Below are positions 13,792 to 21,618 of a stretch of 32,513 bases of DNA, in pieces. Source of the DNA: Alphaproteobacteria bacterium (GTDB taxonomy: Bacteria; Pseudomonadota; Alphaproteobacteria; Rs-D84); NCBI GenBank assembly GCA_017937735.1, contig JAGBCZ010000042.1:1-32513 (forward strand), given 5' to 3'. The notes below the pieces were generated by a model. That model was not told the DNA's origin. It searched no databases and saw nothing but the letters and a program-made list of their open reading frames with translations. Each line of letters opens with the position of its first letter. The first letter of the stretch is position 1. A program made the translations under genes and the position numbers.

Positions 13792-15150
13792 TTACTTGCC
13801 CAAACACAGTTGGCCGAATGTCATGTCCATAACCTCGGATGCGGTGATGGTGCCAAGTATTTTTCCAATTGCGTCCGCAGCACGGCGGGTGTGTTCTGCA
13901 AAAATATCATAATTGTAGCCAGCATCAATTGCATGCGCCAGTTCATTGTGGGCAGATTCCAGTAATGTTTTTGTGCGTGCGTTTACAGAAACGGTTGATT
14001 CGACCCCATCAAACATTTCATGAATTGTATGACGCAGTGCGTTCATTAACTGTTCCATGCCATCACCAGTTTTGGCAGATACATACAGTGTGTTATAACG
14101 TTTGCTGGCATCGTCAATATTGATAGTGTCTGATTTGTTTACAATATCAATGTTCGGATTTGGACCAATGCGTGAATCATAAATTTCAAAATTTGGAACA
14201 TTGTCGGGTGTATAAACATTTAGAACGATATCTGCATTTTCAATTTCAGACATTGTGCGTTCAATACCAATGTTTTCAATCGTGTCTTCTGTTTCACGAA
14301 TGCCTGCTGTATCAGACAAGTTTACCATAAATCCGTCAATATCAATCGTGCTTGATACAACGTCACGGGTGGTGCCTGCAATATCAGATACAATTGCACG
14401 ATTTGAACCAATGATATAATTAAAGATTGATGATTTCCCAACGTTTGTTTCGCCAGCCAATACGACATTTATTCCACCACGAATACTGCGTGCTGTTTTA
14501 TATTGTGCCAGTGCATTTCCAATTTCATCGAATAATTGTTTTGCGTGCGTGCGAACGGTGTCGCCAATATTTTGTGGCAGGTCATCTGGACTATAATCAA
14601 GAATTGCAGCAGCGTATGCAGAAACTTCTATCATCTTGTTGCGCCATGTGTTGTATATTTGGCTGTCAAACCCCATCATGGAACGCAGTGCGTGTTTGCG
14701 CTGAATATCTGTTTGTGCATCCAGTAATGCCGCCAGCCCATCAACATCAGCCAGGTCCATTTTGTTGTTATAAAATGCACGTTTTGAAAATTCCCCAGGT
14801 GTTGCCATGCGCATGTTCAGTTTTGTCAGATGTTCAAATACAGCGTTTATAACCGCAGGCGCACCATGTGTGTGTAATTCAATAACGTCTTCGCCTGTAA
14901 AACTGTGTGGGGCAGGGAAGTAGATTGCCAAACACTGGTCAATCAAATCACCATTGTTATCACACAGATTTGTAAAATATGCGTTGCGTGGTTTTACCCC
15001 CCCCGCCGGCATCGCCGGCACCCCCCCAATGTGGGGGAATACAAAGGTTGAAAAAACGTCAAATAAATTTTCACCAGAAATACGAATTACCGCAACGCCA
15101 GATTTTCCATGTCCGCTTGATAATGCAAATATTGTGTCGTTATTATTCAT
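13792..15150 (-). CDS. mnmE: tRNA modification GTPase MnmE (TrmE), with short N-domain insertion
   Basis: The 452-residue protein has the N-terminal tetrahydrofolate-binding domain (DTIFALSSGHGKSGVAVIRISG, SFTGEDVIELHTHG, PGEFSKRAF), the G domain (G1 GETNVGKSS at 233-241, then DIAGTTRD, DTAGIRET, NKSD) and a C-terminal CLGK that keeps the functional Cys of the CxGK motif. With MnmG it makes the cmnm5U modification at the wobble base of certain tRNAs. Residues 42-52 (GGVPAMPAGGV) form an extra segment of about 11 residues compared with E. coli, encoded by a GC-rich palindrome in an otherwise AT-rich gene. It starts 3 nt after the ruvA stop, so the two form an operon. Confidence 0.95.
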   Translation of the reverse strand: MNNNDTIFALSSGHGKSGVAVIRISGENLFDVFSTFVFPHIGGVPAMPAGGVKPRNAYFTNLCDNNGDLIDQCLAIYFPAPHSFTGEDVIELHTHGAPAVINAVFEHLTKLNMRMATPGEFSKRAFYNNKMDLADVDGLAALLDAQTDIQRKHALRSMMGFDSQIYNTWRNKMIEVSAYAAAILDYSPDDLPQNIGDTVRTHAKQLFDEIGNALAQYKTARSIRGGINVVLAGETNVGKSSIFNYIIGSNRAIVSDIAGTTRDVVSSTIDIDGFMVNLSDTAGIRETEDTIENIGIERTMSEIENADIVLNVYTPDNVPNFEIYDSRIGPNPNIDIVNKSDTINIDDASKRYNTLYVSAKTGDGMEQLMNALRHTIHEMFDGVESTVSVNARTKTLLESAHNELAHAIDAGYNYDIFAEHTRRAADAIGKILGTITASEVMDMTFGQLCLGK

Positions 15151-15153
15151 TTC

Positions 15154-15741
15154 TTATTTTCCCGTGCTGATTTCTTTTAATGCCATTGGGACCAATTTTG
15201 ATACATCAGAATCTGGATTTTCATTTACCAGTTTTTGTGCCATTTCAATTATATCAAGTCTGCGGTAACCCAATGATTCCAGTGCCATCAATAAATCAGG
15301 CAGGGCAGAACCCGCCCCACTTGGTGTGGTCGTGGCAAATAATGTCGCAGATACGCCGCCAACCTTGCCCTTTAATTCAACGATGATTTTTTCTGCCATT
15401 TTTTTACCAACGCCTGGGGCGGTTGCGATTGTTTTTGCATCGCCCGTGGCAATCGCAGATATTAACGTGTCTGATTTTATTGTGCCCATTATTGCCAATG
15501 CAACCTTGGGGCCAACGCCAGATACGCCAGTCAGCATATTAAATAAATCTTGTGATTGAATGTTGGAAAAACCAAATAGGCGAATTGAATCTTCACGGAC
15601 AACTGTTTCAATCCATAATTCCACAGTTGATTTATGTGTCAGGTATTCAGGGGTAAAAACCTTGTACCCAACGCCATGAACCAATAAAATAATAAAACCA
15701 TCGCCGATATAGTCAACAATGCCTTGCAATTTTCCAATCAT
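15154..15741 (-). CDS. ruvA: Holliday junction branch-migration protein RuvA
   Basis: The 195-residue protein has the OB-fold N terminus MIGKLQGIVDYIGDGFIILLVHGVGYKVF, helix-hairpin-helix segments (MLTGVSGVGPKVALAIMG and IATAPGVGKKMAEKIIVELK), and a small C-terminal domain that contacts RuvB. RuvA tetramers hold the junction while RuvB drives branch migration. AAAGGA lies before the ATG. The usual partners are not adjacent: ruvC is about 3.3 kb away in another operon, and ruvB is not in the window. mnmE follows immediately. Confidence 0.95.
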   Translation of the reverse strand: MIGKLQGIVDYIGDGFIILLVHGVGYKVFTPEYLTHKSTVELWIETVVREDSIRLFGFSNIQSQDLFNMLTGVSGVGPKVALAIMGTIKSDTLISAIATGDAKTIATAPGVGKKMAEKIIVELKGKVGGVSATLFATTTPSGAGSALPDLLMALESLGYRRLDIIEMAQKLVNENPDSDVSKLVPMALKEISTGK

Positions 15742-15761
15742 TTGTTATCCTTTTACTGGTA

Positions 15762-15790
15762 ATTCTAATCTAATTAAATAAAAAGGTCAA
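15762..15790 (-). promoter_or_regulatory. Promoter of ruvA-mnmE
   Basis: On the minus strand TTGACC (15790-15785), a 17-nt spacer and TAGAAT (15767-15762). A yebC promoter probably overlaps on the plus strand (TTGTTA at 15742-15747 and TCTAAT at 15764-15769), making the 51-nt gap a shared divergent control region. Confidence 0.5.
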
Positions 15791-15792
15791 AT

Positions 15793-16509
15793 ATGAGTGG
15801 ACATAGTAAATGGCATAATATCCAACATAAAAAAGGCGCCGCAGACGCAGCACGCAGTGGTTTGTTTACAAAACTGGCACGTGAAATTACAATGGCGGCA
15901 AAATTGGGTGATAAAAACCCAGATAATAACCCAAGATTGCGTTTGGCTATTTTAACAGCACGCAAAAATTCAATGCCAAACGATAATATTAAACGTGCAA
16001 TCGACAAGGCGTCTGGCGCAAATACAGAAAGTTACGAAGCAGTACGTTACGAAGGTTATGGGCCAGGTGCCGTACCTGTGATTGTCGAAGCATTAACAGA
16101 TAATCCACGCCGCACTGTGCCAGAAATTCGTAATATCTTTGGTAAAAACGGCGGAAATATGGGCGAAGAAGGTTCTGTTGTTTTCATGTTCACACGTGCA
16201 GGTCAGATTATGTATCCTGCATCAATCGGTAAAACCGAAGATGAAATGATGGAAATCATTATGGATGCAAATGCGGACAATCTGGAAACATCCGAAGAAG
16301 GTTTTATCATCACAACAAAACCAGAAGATTTTATCACTGTGCAAAAATATCTGTCAGATGTTTTAGGTGAACCAGAACAGGCAGAATTGACATGGTTGCC
16401 AAACATGCCAATGGACTTGGATGATGAAGCATACGCAAAACTGGAAAAATTAGTTGATGCGTTGGATGCAAATGATGATGTGCAGAAGGTGTTCACAGCC
16501 GCTGCCTAG
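15793..16509 (+). CDS. yebC: YebC/PmpR/TACO1 family protein
   Basis: The 238-residue protein opens with the family signature SGHSKWHNIQHKKGAADAAR and continues GLFTKLAREITMAAKLG, NPRLRLAI, and the conserved YEGYGPGAVPVIVEALTDN. Members were described as transcription regulators and, more recently, as factors that ease translation of proline-rich stretches. Genes of this family often sit beside ruvC/ruvA; here ruvA is just across the divergent promoter. It ends in TAG, and hairpin copy D follows after 4 nt. Confidence 0.93.
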   Translation: MSGHSKWHNIQHKKGAADAARSGLFTKLAREITMAAKLGDKNPDNNPRLRLAILTARKNSMPNDNIKRAIDKASGANTESYEAVRYEGYGPGAVPVIVEALTDNPRRTVPEIRNIFGKNGGNMGEEGSVVFMFTRAGQIMYPASIGKTEDEMMEIIMDANADNLETSEEGFIITTKPEDFITVQKYLSDVLGEPEQAELTWLPNMPMDLDDEAYAKLEKLVDALDANDDVQKVFTAAA

Positions 16510-16513
16510 TAAA

Positions 16514-16619
16514 AATAAATTATAATAATTCATCTAAAAGCGGTGCCGGCAATTCATGTAGCGTCTGTACACTACATTGCCGGCACTACTTGTATCTAAA
16601 TCATTCTAATTTATTTTTT
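16514..16619 (+). repeat. Hairpin repeat element, copy D
   Basis: Consensus flanks AATAAATTATAATAATTCAT and TCTAAATCATTCTAATTTAT surround arms GTGCCGGCAAT (16543-16553) and ATTGCCGGCAC (16576-16586), perfectly paired, with the conserved loop at 16554-16575. It begins 4 nt after the yebC stop and ends just before the next gene. Confidence 0.88.
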
Positions 16620-16627
16620 CACTAATC

Positions 16628-17356
16628 ATGGATGATGTGATGATATGGTATCTGGAAGATGTTGAACGGGCTATTTGTCGGGCAAAAAAGAAAATTGTCC
16701 CCGTGGTTGATGGTGTGGTCAATGATTTAAATTTACCAAAAAATACAGATGTTTTTGTGGTGGGCGGATTTGTGCGTGATGCTGTTTTTTGCGAACTGAC
16801 AAATACAAAGTTTGAACCAAAAGATATTGATTTAATATTATCAAAGAAGCCAGATTTTTCACAAAATAACAATATGTTATGGAAACAAGAAAATTCTTTT
16901 GGTGGGATAAAATTGGGGTTAAAATTTTTTCCAGAGGTTGATATCTTTGATAAATATTTTGAATATCCTGCAATAATTGTAGGGCAATATTTTGATTTTA
17001 ATGTTAATTCTATTTATTATCATAATAAGACACGCCAAATTTTAGCGGCAGCACCATTTTACGGTTTTACATCTAATAAGACAATAGAATTGGAAAGTTT
17101 TCTGATATCAAGTGATAAAATTGAAACATTGTACAAAGAACCATCGCTGGTTTCACGTGCGTTAAAATTTCAAGTTTTGTTTCGTGAAAAATACGGCATA
17201 GATGCCAGATTGTCTTGGACAATTTTATATTTGTTGCAAAATATGGATAAACAGACAGAACAAAAAATGTTTGAATACACACAGCAAAAGATAAAAGATG
17301 AAAATTTAAGAAAACAAGTGATAGAGCAATATTATAACATTAAAACAAAGTGTTAG
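16628..17356 (+). CDS. Small polymerase-beta-type nucleotidyltransferase (PolyA polymerase head domain-like)
   Basis: The 242-residue protein shows the core of the class II CCA-adding/poly(A) polymerase head: VFVVGGFVRDAVF (Gly46-Gly47, Arg50-Asp51), then KDIDLIL with the metal-binding Asp66-x-Asp68, and a third acidic patch in PEVDIFD. It is much shorter than normal CCA-adding enzymes (about 400 residues) and has only a short helical tail (about 140-242). It may be a stand-alone nucleotidyltransferase acting on a small RNA or protein. Both tRNA genes here encode CCA, so a tailing enzyme would only be needed for repair. It starts 8 nt after hairpin copy D, and no clear ribosome site precedes ATG 16628. 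Confidence 0.6.
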   Translation: MDDVMIWYLEDVERAICRAKKKIVPVVDGVVNDLNLPKNTDVFVVGGFVRDAVFCELTNTKFEPKDIDLILSKKPDFSQNNNMLWKQENSFGGIKLGLKFFPEVDIFDKYFEYPAIIVGQYFDFNVNSIYYHNKTRQILAAAPFYGFTSNKTIELESFLISSDKIETLYKEPSLVSRALKFQVLFREKYGIDARLSWTILYLLQNMDKQTEQKMFEYTQQKIKDENLRKQVIEQYYNIKTKC

Positions 17357-17373
17357 TTTTAATTCACATTTTA

Positions 17374-17382
17374 TGATATAAT
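17374..17382 (+). promoter_or_regulatory. Extended -10 promoter of the exported-protein gene pair
   Basis: TGATATAAT (17374-17382) is an extended -10. No convincing -35 was found. The predicted start near 17390 leaves a very short leader before ATG 17397 or GTG 17409. Confidence 0.45.
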
Positions 17383-17396
17383 TCATCCGTTGTTAT

Positions 17397-18428
17397 ATGG
17401 GGGGGATTGTGAAGATTTTTTCTTGGTTTGTTATCTTGACACTTGGGTGTATAGAATCTGGGTGGGCGGATAATATTACATTTGCAGATGCATTACGCAA
17501 TGTGCGCAGTAATTGTAGCGGTATTTCTGAAAAGTTATCTGAAATAAAAACATTGGCAGGTGTTGGGACGGCTGTGTCTGGTGTGGGGACCGCTGTTGGG
17601 GCAGGGGCTGTTGCAACAGGTATTTATAAAAATAAATTTGATAATGTTTCTGATAATTTTGAACAACAGATAAATAATTTTACACAAGCCGAAGCAAATC
17701 CAACACCTGTTTTTGTTGAAAATTTTATTGAATTGCAGGGTCAACTTGCAGATTTATTTAATGATGAAGAATTAAAAAATTATATGAATCAGGCCAACGC
17801 CGAAGATATTTCACCAGATGAATTTGTAAAGCATTTACAAGACCAAGAATATCTAAAAAAACTGCAAGATGGAAAAAATTTGGCAGATGCAGCATCAAAA
17901 AAATTTGGAAATGCGCGTACGGGATTGATGGCAACGTCTGCGGCAACAAATATTGCCAGTGCTGTTATTTCTGGGGTAAATAAAATAGATGCAGATTTTG
18001 CTGCGCATATCGGTGCGTGTATGGGCAGTGTAAAGTTATTGGCGTCTATGAAAATGCAGGCAAAACTGGATGGCAGTGCATCTGATATAGATATTGAAAA
18101 TGCAAATAAAATAATAGAGGCTTGTGATAAGTTTAATGTCGAAGATATTGAAAAAATAAATGTTCGTGCAACCGGTGCAACTGTCAGCAGTTCTGTCGGT
18201 GCTGTTGCTGGGGTGGCGGGTACTGTGACGTCTGGGATGGCAAATTCTGAATCAGTTCGAACATCGCAGGATGCGCAAAAGGAAAAGAATTTAAATACTG
18301 CATCTAATGTATTGGCGGGTGTTACAACTGTGGCATCTTTGACGTCAACTGTATTTAATGCAACACAAATCGCTGCGGCAAAACGTGTTATCGAAACGGC
18401 AGAACAATGCGAGGAGGCAATAAAATGA
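17397..18428 (+). CDS. Exported protein of unknown function with Gly/Ala-rich hydrophobic segments
   Basis: The 343-residue product has a signal peptide (VKIFSWFVILTLGCIESGWA, cut before DNITFA). Two Gly/Ala/Thr/Val-rich stretches could enter membranes: GVGTAVSGVGTAVGAGAVAT (about 55-75) and VSSSVGAVAGVAGTVTSGMA (about 262-282). Between them lies a helical, charged region. The end is NATQIAAAKRVIETAEQCEEAIK. I do not recognise a family. GTG 17409 is an alternative start that would place the G-run (17399-17405) as a ribosome site and shorten the n-region. The next gene overlaps by 3 nt (ATGA), so the pair is translationally coupled and probably works together. The 30778 gene has a similar layout: signal peptide plus a Gly-rich segment. 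Confidence 0.65.
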   Translation: MGGIVKIFSWFVILTLGCIESGWADNITFADALRNVRSNCSGISEKLSEIKTLAGVGTAVSGVGTAVGAGAVATGIYKNKFDNVSDNFEQQINNFTQAEANPTPVFVENFIELQGQLADLFNDEELKNYMNQANAEDISPDEFVKHLQDQEYLKKLQDGKNLADAASKKFGNARTGLMATSAATNIASAVISGVNKIDADFAAHIGACMGSVKLLASMKMQAKLDGSASDIDIENANKIIEACDKFNVEDIEKINVRATGATVSSSVGAVAGVAGTVTSGMANSESVRTSQDAQKEKNLNTASNVLAGVTTVASLTSTVFNATQIAAAKRVIETAEQCEEAIK

Positions 18429-19084
18429 AAAAAATAGTATTTGCAATTTGTTTTTGTTTCTTGTCTGTTGCACATGTTTTTGCGCAAGATGTTGTTACAG
18501 ATCTTTATGATAGGTTTGATGTGCGGTATAGTTATTTAAACGTGCCTGGATTTTCTGAACAGCAAATTGACCAGGTTGTTAATGCCTTGTTCAAAGATTT
18601 TCATAAAACTAGATATAATCCAGAAACAAGAACGTTCAGATTATGTTTGATGGACTTTTTCTATATGTTTTCACGTGCCGGCATAGTAGAAAATACAGAC
18701 CAGGCAAGCAAGTTTGCCTTGGGGGTTCTGCAAAATGCAGTAAATGCAGATAATGTTGAAATAAAGTTAATAAAAATAAATCCTGAGTATGAAAGGGTTG
18801 ATTTAACAAAGTTTACCAAGACGTATGAATACGGCCAAAATGGTGCATTCAGATTTATAAGTGATTATGCCACAGAACTGGGAAAAAAGTATTGTAACAA
18901 TGGTCGTTTCTTATTTGATAGTCAAAAATATACAGTGACGTGTAATTCAAGAAATGTATTGACGGATGCGGATGACCAGACAAAACGTGAGGTAAGTTTG
19001 TTATTTTATGGGTATCCAAAACAGACGCGAAAATATATGACTGCGGATGGCGCAGTATACGAAGATTGGGCGTGGGGAATTTAA
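18425..19084 (+). CDS. Periplasmic/secreted protein of unknown function
   Basis: The 219-residue protein has signal peptide MKKIVFAICFCFLSVAHVFA, cut before QDVVTD. The mature part begins LYDRFDVRYSYLNVPGFSE, is mixed alpha/beta and contains scattered Cys (in RLCLMDF, KYCNN and VTCNS). The C-terminal part is Tyr-rich. The start is ATG 18425 rather than the upstream in-frame codon at 18407 because GAGGAGG (18411-18417) is 7 nt before it and the signal peptide then starts correctly. The ATG overlaps the TGA stop of the previous gene. It converges on ruvC with a 4-nt gap. No family is recognised. Confidence 0.65.
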   Translation: MKKIVFAICFCFLSVAHVFAQDVVTDLYDRFDVRYSYLNVPGFSEQQIDQVVNALFKDFHKTRYNPETRTFRLCLMDFFYMFSRAGIVENTDQASKFALGVLQNAVNADNVEIKLIKINPEYERVDLTKFTKTYEYGQNGAFRFISDYATELGKKYCNNGRFLFDSQKYTVTCNSRNVLTDADDQTKREVSLLFYGYPKQTRKYMTADGAVYEDWAWGI

Positions 19085-19088
19085 AGAC

Positions 19089-19568
19089 CTAAAATATGCG
19101 CATCATATTTGTATGGGCCAAGGCGATTGCGATTGCGTCTGCTTCGTCCGCTGTTTTTGGGTGGGCGTTGGGCAGTAAAATTTGAACCATTTTATCAACA
19201 GCGCTTTTGTCTGCGTGACCTGCACCGGTCAGTGCCTTTTTTATTTTATTTGGTTCGTATTCAAATATCGGAATTTCTTGGTTTGCAACAGCAACAATTG
19301 CGGCCGATCGTGCGTGTCCCAGAATCAAAGTTGTTTTTGGGTTTTTATTTACAAATGTGATTTCAATACTGCATTCGTCTGGCGAAAACGTTTCACATAG
19401 TTTTGTAACCTCACGAAAAATAGTAACAAGCCGCTGTGACATTTCTATCTTTGTGTTTGGTAAAATTACACCACTGGCAATGTATTTGCGTGATGATCCT
19501 GCGGTATCAATAACCGCCCAGCCTGTATGTAATAATCCAGGGTCAATGCCCAATACACGTTTTGTCAT
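19089..19568 (-). CDS. ruvC: Crossover junction endodeoxyribonuclease RuvC
   Basis: The 159-residue resolvase has the RNase-H-like acidic set: Asp9 in VLGIDPGLLHTGWAV, Glu in CSIEITFVNKNPKTT, and the C-terminal Asp pair in KTADEADAIAIALAH. RuvC cuts Holliday junctions symmetrically. It is slightly shorter than the E. coli protein (173). Its ATG overlaps the end of dciA by 4 nt, so it is the last gene of mltA-dciA-ruvC rather than part of a ruvCAB cluster. Confidence 0.95.
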   Translation of the reverse strand: MTKRVLGIDPGLLHTGWAVIDTAGSSRKYIASGVILPNTKIEMSQRLVTIFREVTKLCETFSPDECSIEITFVNKNPKTTLILGHARSAAIVAVANQEIPIFEYEPNKIKKALTGAGHADKSAVDKMVQILLPNAHPKTADEADAIAIALAHTNMMRIF

Positions 19569-19894
19569 TTTCTGAAACTTATTTTCCCAACAGCGTTATA
19601 GCCAAAGTATTTGTTGATGCGTTGTGTGATTTCGTCTGATTGATATGACAACTGTAATGCGTATGCAGGTGCAGCAGGGCGAATTACGATATTAAATGTG
19701 TTGTCACGATTTTTTTTAATGGCGGCAAGTTTTGCGATGCTTGCAATATCAGCACCCATAATTTCATCCCAACGATTTGCCAAATCTGAATCAGATGCAC
19801 GTACACCAAAAATTTTTATCAGTCCACCCAATGCGCCCGCAATTGTTTGCGGACGAGATAGGCGTGTGTTTAATTTTTTATCTTGGTTTGACAT
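19565..19894 (-). CDS. dciA: DciA-family (DUF721) replicative helicase operator
   Basis: The 109-residue protein has the DUF721/DciA pattern: a short N terminus, GALGGLIKIFG, LANRWDEIMGADIASIAKLAAIKK, then beta strands NTFNIVIRPAAPAYALQLSY and RINKYFGYNAVGKISFRK. DciA loads or operates the DnaB helicase in bacteria that lack the phage-derived DnaC, which fits most proteobacteria. It overlaps the mltA end by 17 nt and ruvC by 4 nt. The family is confident; the role rests on work in other bacteria. Confidence 0.8.
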   Translation of the reverse strand: MSNQDKKLNTRLSRPQTIAGALGGLIKIFGVRASDSDLANRWDEIMGADIASIAKLAAIKKNRDNTFNIVIRPAAPAYALQLSYQSDEITQRINKYFGYNAVGKISFRK

Positions 19895-20978
19895 ACGTGT
19901 ATTCTTTTGGCATCAAGATGAACATTTTTCCTTGGGCATGTTGACCTTGGGCGAATTTGTATGCTTCGTCACCTTTGCCAAAGAAAATATCTGCACGGAT
20001 AAAACCACGAATTGCACTGCCTGTGTCTTGGGCAATCATCAGTCTGCGGAATGCACGGCCATCGGACAGATTTGTGCTGATGTATACCGGCAATCCCAAT
20101 GTGTACAGACTGTCGTCCATGGCAACACTGCGTATTTTGGACAGCGGCGTCCCCAGTTTTCCAACAACATCTGGTGGGGTTGATTCATAGAAATATACAT
20201 ATCGTGGGTTTTTGTAAATTACATCTTTGGCCAATGTGGGGTTTGCTTTCAGGTGTTGCCATACAGCCTCGGATGAATAGCCGCCAGATGGACGTATGCC
20301 ACGGTTGCGTAATTCTTCACCAATTGATTTAAATGGCATGTCATTTACAGCGCCAAAGTTTAATTTGACATCTGTGCCATCTTCTAAGCGTAAATTTCCG
20401 CTGCCTTGGATTTGCAGGTTTTGTACATCAACAATGTTGGCCCAGTACAGAACACGGCCAATCTTTTTTTCAACAATATCTTTCTTTGGTACGCCTTTGT
20501 AATTGCGACCGTCATTTGGAACCGCCATCAATGGTTCGTTGCATTGGGCTGTCTGTTTGCGACACGCAGGGATTATTGGTGAATAATATCCGGTATATGT
20601 GCCTGTGTCTGTGCCATTTTCGTTAAATATCTGATATGGTTGAAAGTGTGATTCAAACCATGCACGAACGGTTGCTGTATCGGCAGATGCACTGGGCAAC
20701 ATGCGACATTTTTCTGCGAACAGTTCGCGGTCTGGAATTACACGGCCGACATATTGAATCTTGGCCTTGCATGAATTGCGAAACGCCTGTAACGCATAGC
20801 GTACATCATCGTCTTGCCAACCGGGCAGTTGACTGTAAGACACACGTTTTAAATTAGATGGTATAACAGAATTGTCGCCAGATATTGTTGGTGTTGATAG
20901 ATCGCATCCTGCTACAAAAAAAGCACAAAATACCGCAATCAGGCCGTTCTTTATCAATGAATTATTGAAAAATAACAT
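19878..20978 (-). CDS. mltA: Membrane-bound lytic murein transglycosylase A (MltA), lipoprotein
   Basis: From ATG 20978 the product is 366 residues with a lipoprotein signal ending VAGC (Cys25). MltA landmarks are YTGYYSPIIP, LQIQGSGNLRLEDG, PFKSIGEELRNRGI, NPRYVYFYES, PLSKIRSVAMDDSLYTLGLPVYI and the 3D-type motif MIAQDTGSAIRGFIRADIFFG, which holds the catalytic Asp. It cleaves peptidoglycan glycan strands to 1,6-anhydro ends at the outer membrane. The frame can open at GTG 20996, but that codon lies inside the GGGGGA ribosome site, so ATG 20978 is preferred. It heads the mltA-dciA-ruvC operon and is divergent from secB. Confidence 0.92.
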   Translation of the reverse strand: MLFFNNSLIKNGLIAVFCAFFVAGCDLSTPTISGDNSVIPSNLKRVSYSQLPGWQDDDVRYALQAFRNSCKAKIQYVGRVIPDRELFAEKCRMLPSASADTATVRAWFESHFQPYQIFNENGTDTGTYTGYYSPIIPACRKQTAQCNEPLMAVPNDGRNYKGVPKKDIVEKKIGRVLYWANIVDVQNLQIQGSGNLRLEDGTDVKLNFGAVNDMPFKSIGEELRNRGIRPSGGYSSEAVWQHLKANPTLAKDVIYKNPRYVYFYESTPPDVVGKLGTPLSKIRSVAMDDSLYTLGLPVYISTNLSDGRAFRRLMIAQDTGSAIRGFIRADIFFGKGDEAYKFAQGQHAQGKMFILMPKEYTYVKPR

Positions 20979-20996
20979 TTTTATACAGTCCCCCAC

Positions 20997-21024
20997 TTGT
21001 AAAATATTTTAATAATGCTATATT
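20997..21024 (+). promoter_or_regulatory. Promoter of secB
   Basis: TTGTAA (20997-21002), a 16-nt spacer with TGC just before, and TATATT (21019-21024). The leader is about 58 nt and ends in AAGGAG (21076-21081). Confidence 0.5.
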
Positions 21025-21089
21025 ATCATAAAACAAGGACGCAAGTCCAGACATTAAGGTCGCCACAAATACCACAAGGAGAAATTATA

Positions 21090-21515
21090 ATGGCAAAATT
21101 TAATATTATATCACAGTTCTTGAAAGACATTTCTTTTGAAAGCCCAAATGTTCCAGAATTATTCTTTAAAAGCGATAATGGTCAGGCAAAACTGGAAATC
21201 AATATCGATATTCAGATTAAGGGCGCAGAAAACAACCTGTTTATGGTTGATTTGATTACCAAGGTTCATTCAAAACTGGAAAATGGCGACAAATCAATTT
21301 TCTTGATTGAATCAACATACTCTGGTCTGGTTCAAATGGAAGAAGAAAAAGACGAAGAAGTTAAAAAACGCACATTGTTAATTGATGTTCCAACATTGTT
21401 GTTCCCAGCGGTTCGTGCATTGATTACACGTTTGACATCTGAATCAGGTTTCCCAACATTTGCAATGCAACCTGTGGACTTTGCACAGTTGTATGCCCAG
21501 AAAAACCAAAAATAA
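21090..21515 (+). CDS. secB: Protein-export chaperone SecB
   Basis: The 141-residue protein matches SecB: ISQFLKDISFESPNVPELF at the start, then LEINIDIQIKGAENNLFMVDLITKVHSKL, STYSGLVQ, and LLFPAVRALITRLTSESGFPTFAMQPVDFAQLY. SecB tetramers keep preproteins unfolded and hand them to SecA. The open frame extends upstream to 21015, but ATG 21090 has AAGGAG at the right distance and gives the standard length. The TAA stop lies inside the left flank of hairpin copy E, so the element starts before the gene ends. Confidence 0.95.
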   Translation: MAKFNIISQFLKDISFESPNVPELFFKSDNGQAKLEINIDIQIKGAENNLFMVDLITKVHSKLENGDKSIFLIESTYSGLVQMEEEKDEEVKKRTLLIDVPTLLFPAVRALITRLTSESGFPTFAMQPVDFAQLYAQKNQK

Positions 21516-21618
21516 ATTATAATAATTCATCTGTGGACGGTCCCGATGGTTCATGTAACTTCTGTACACTACACCATCGGGACCGTTCCGCATCTAAATC
21601 ATTCTAATTTATTTTTTT
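21511..21618 (+). repeat. Hairpin repeat element, copy E
   Basis: Consensus flanks surround arms GTGGACGGTCCCGATGGT (21533-21550) and ACCATCGGGACCGTTCCGC (21573-21591), paired for 14 bp from the loop and imperfectly beyond. The loop 21551-21572 differs from copy A at three positions, one being GTAAC for GTAGC. Arm sequence is unrelated to copies A, C and D. Confidence 0.88.

Noticed and set aside
17789..18487. Minus-strand 232-codon open frame
   Set aside because: It lies antisense to two genes with signal peptides, coupled start/stop and good ribosome sites. Its composition is Ser/Ala/Ile-rich, as expected of a shadow frame.
21015..21089. 25-residue N-terminal extension of SecB
   Set aside because: It covers the promoter -10 and leader; AAGGAG and the family N terminus point to ATG 21090.
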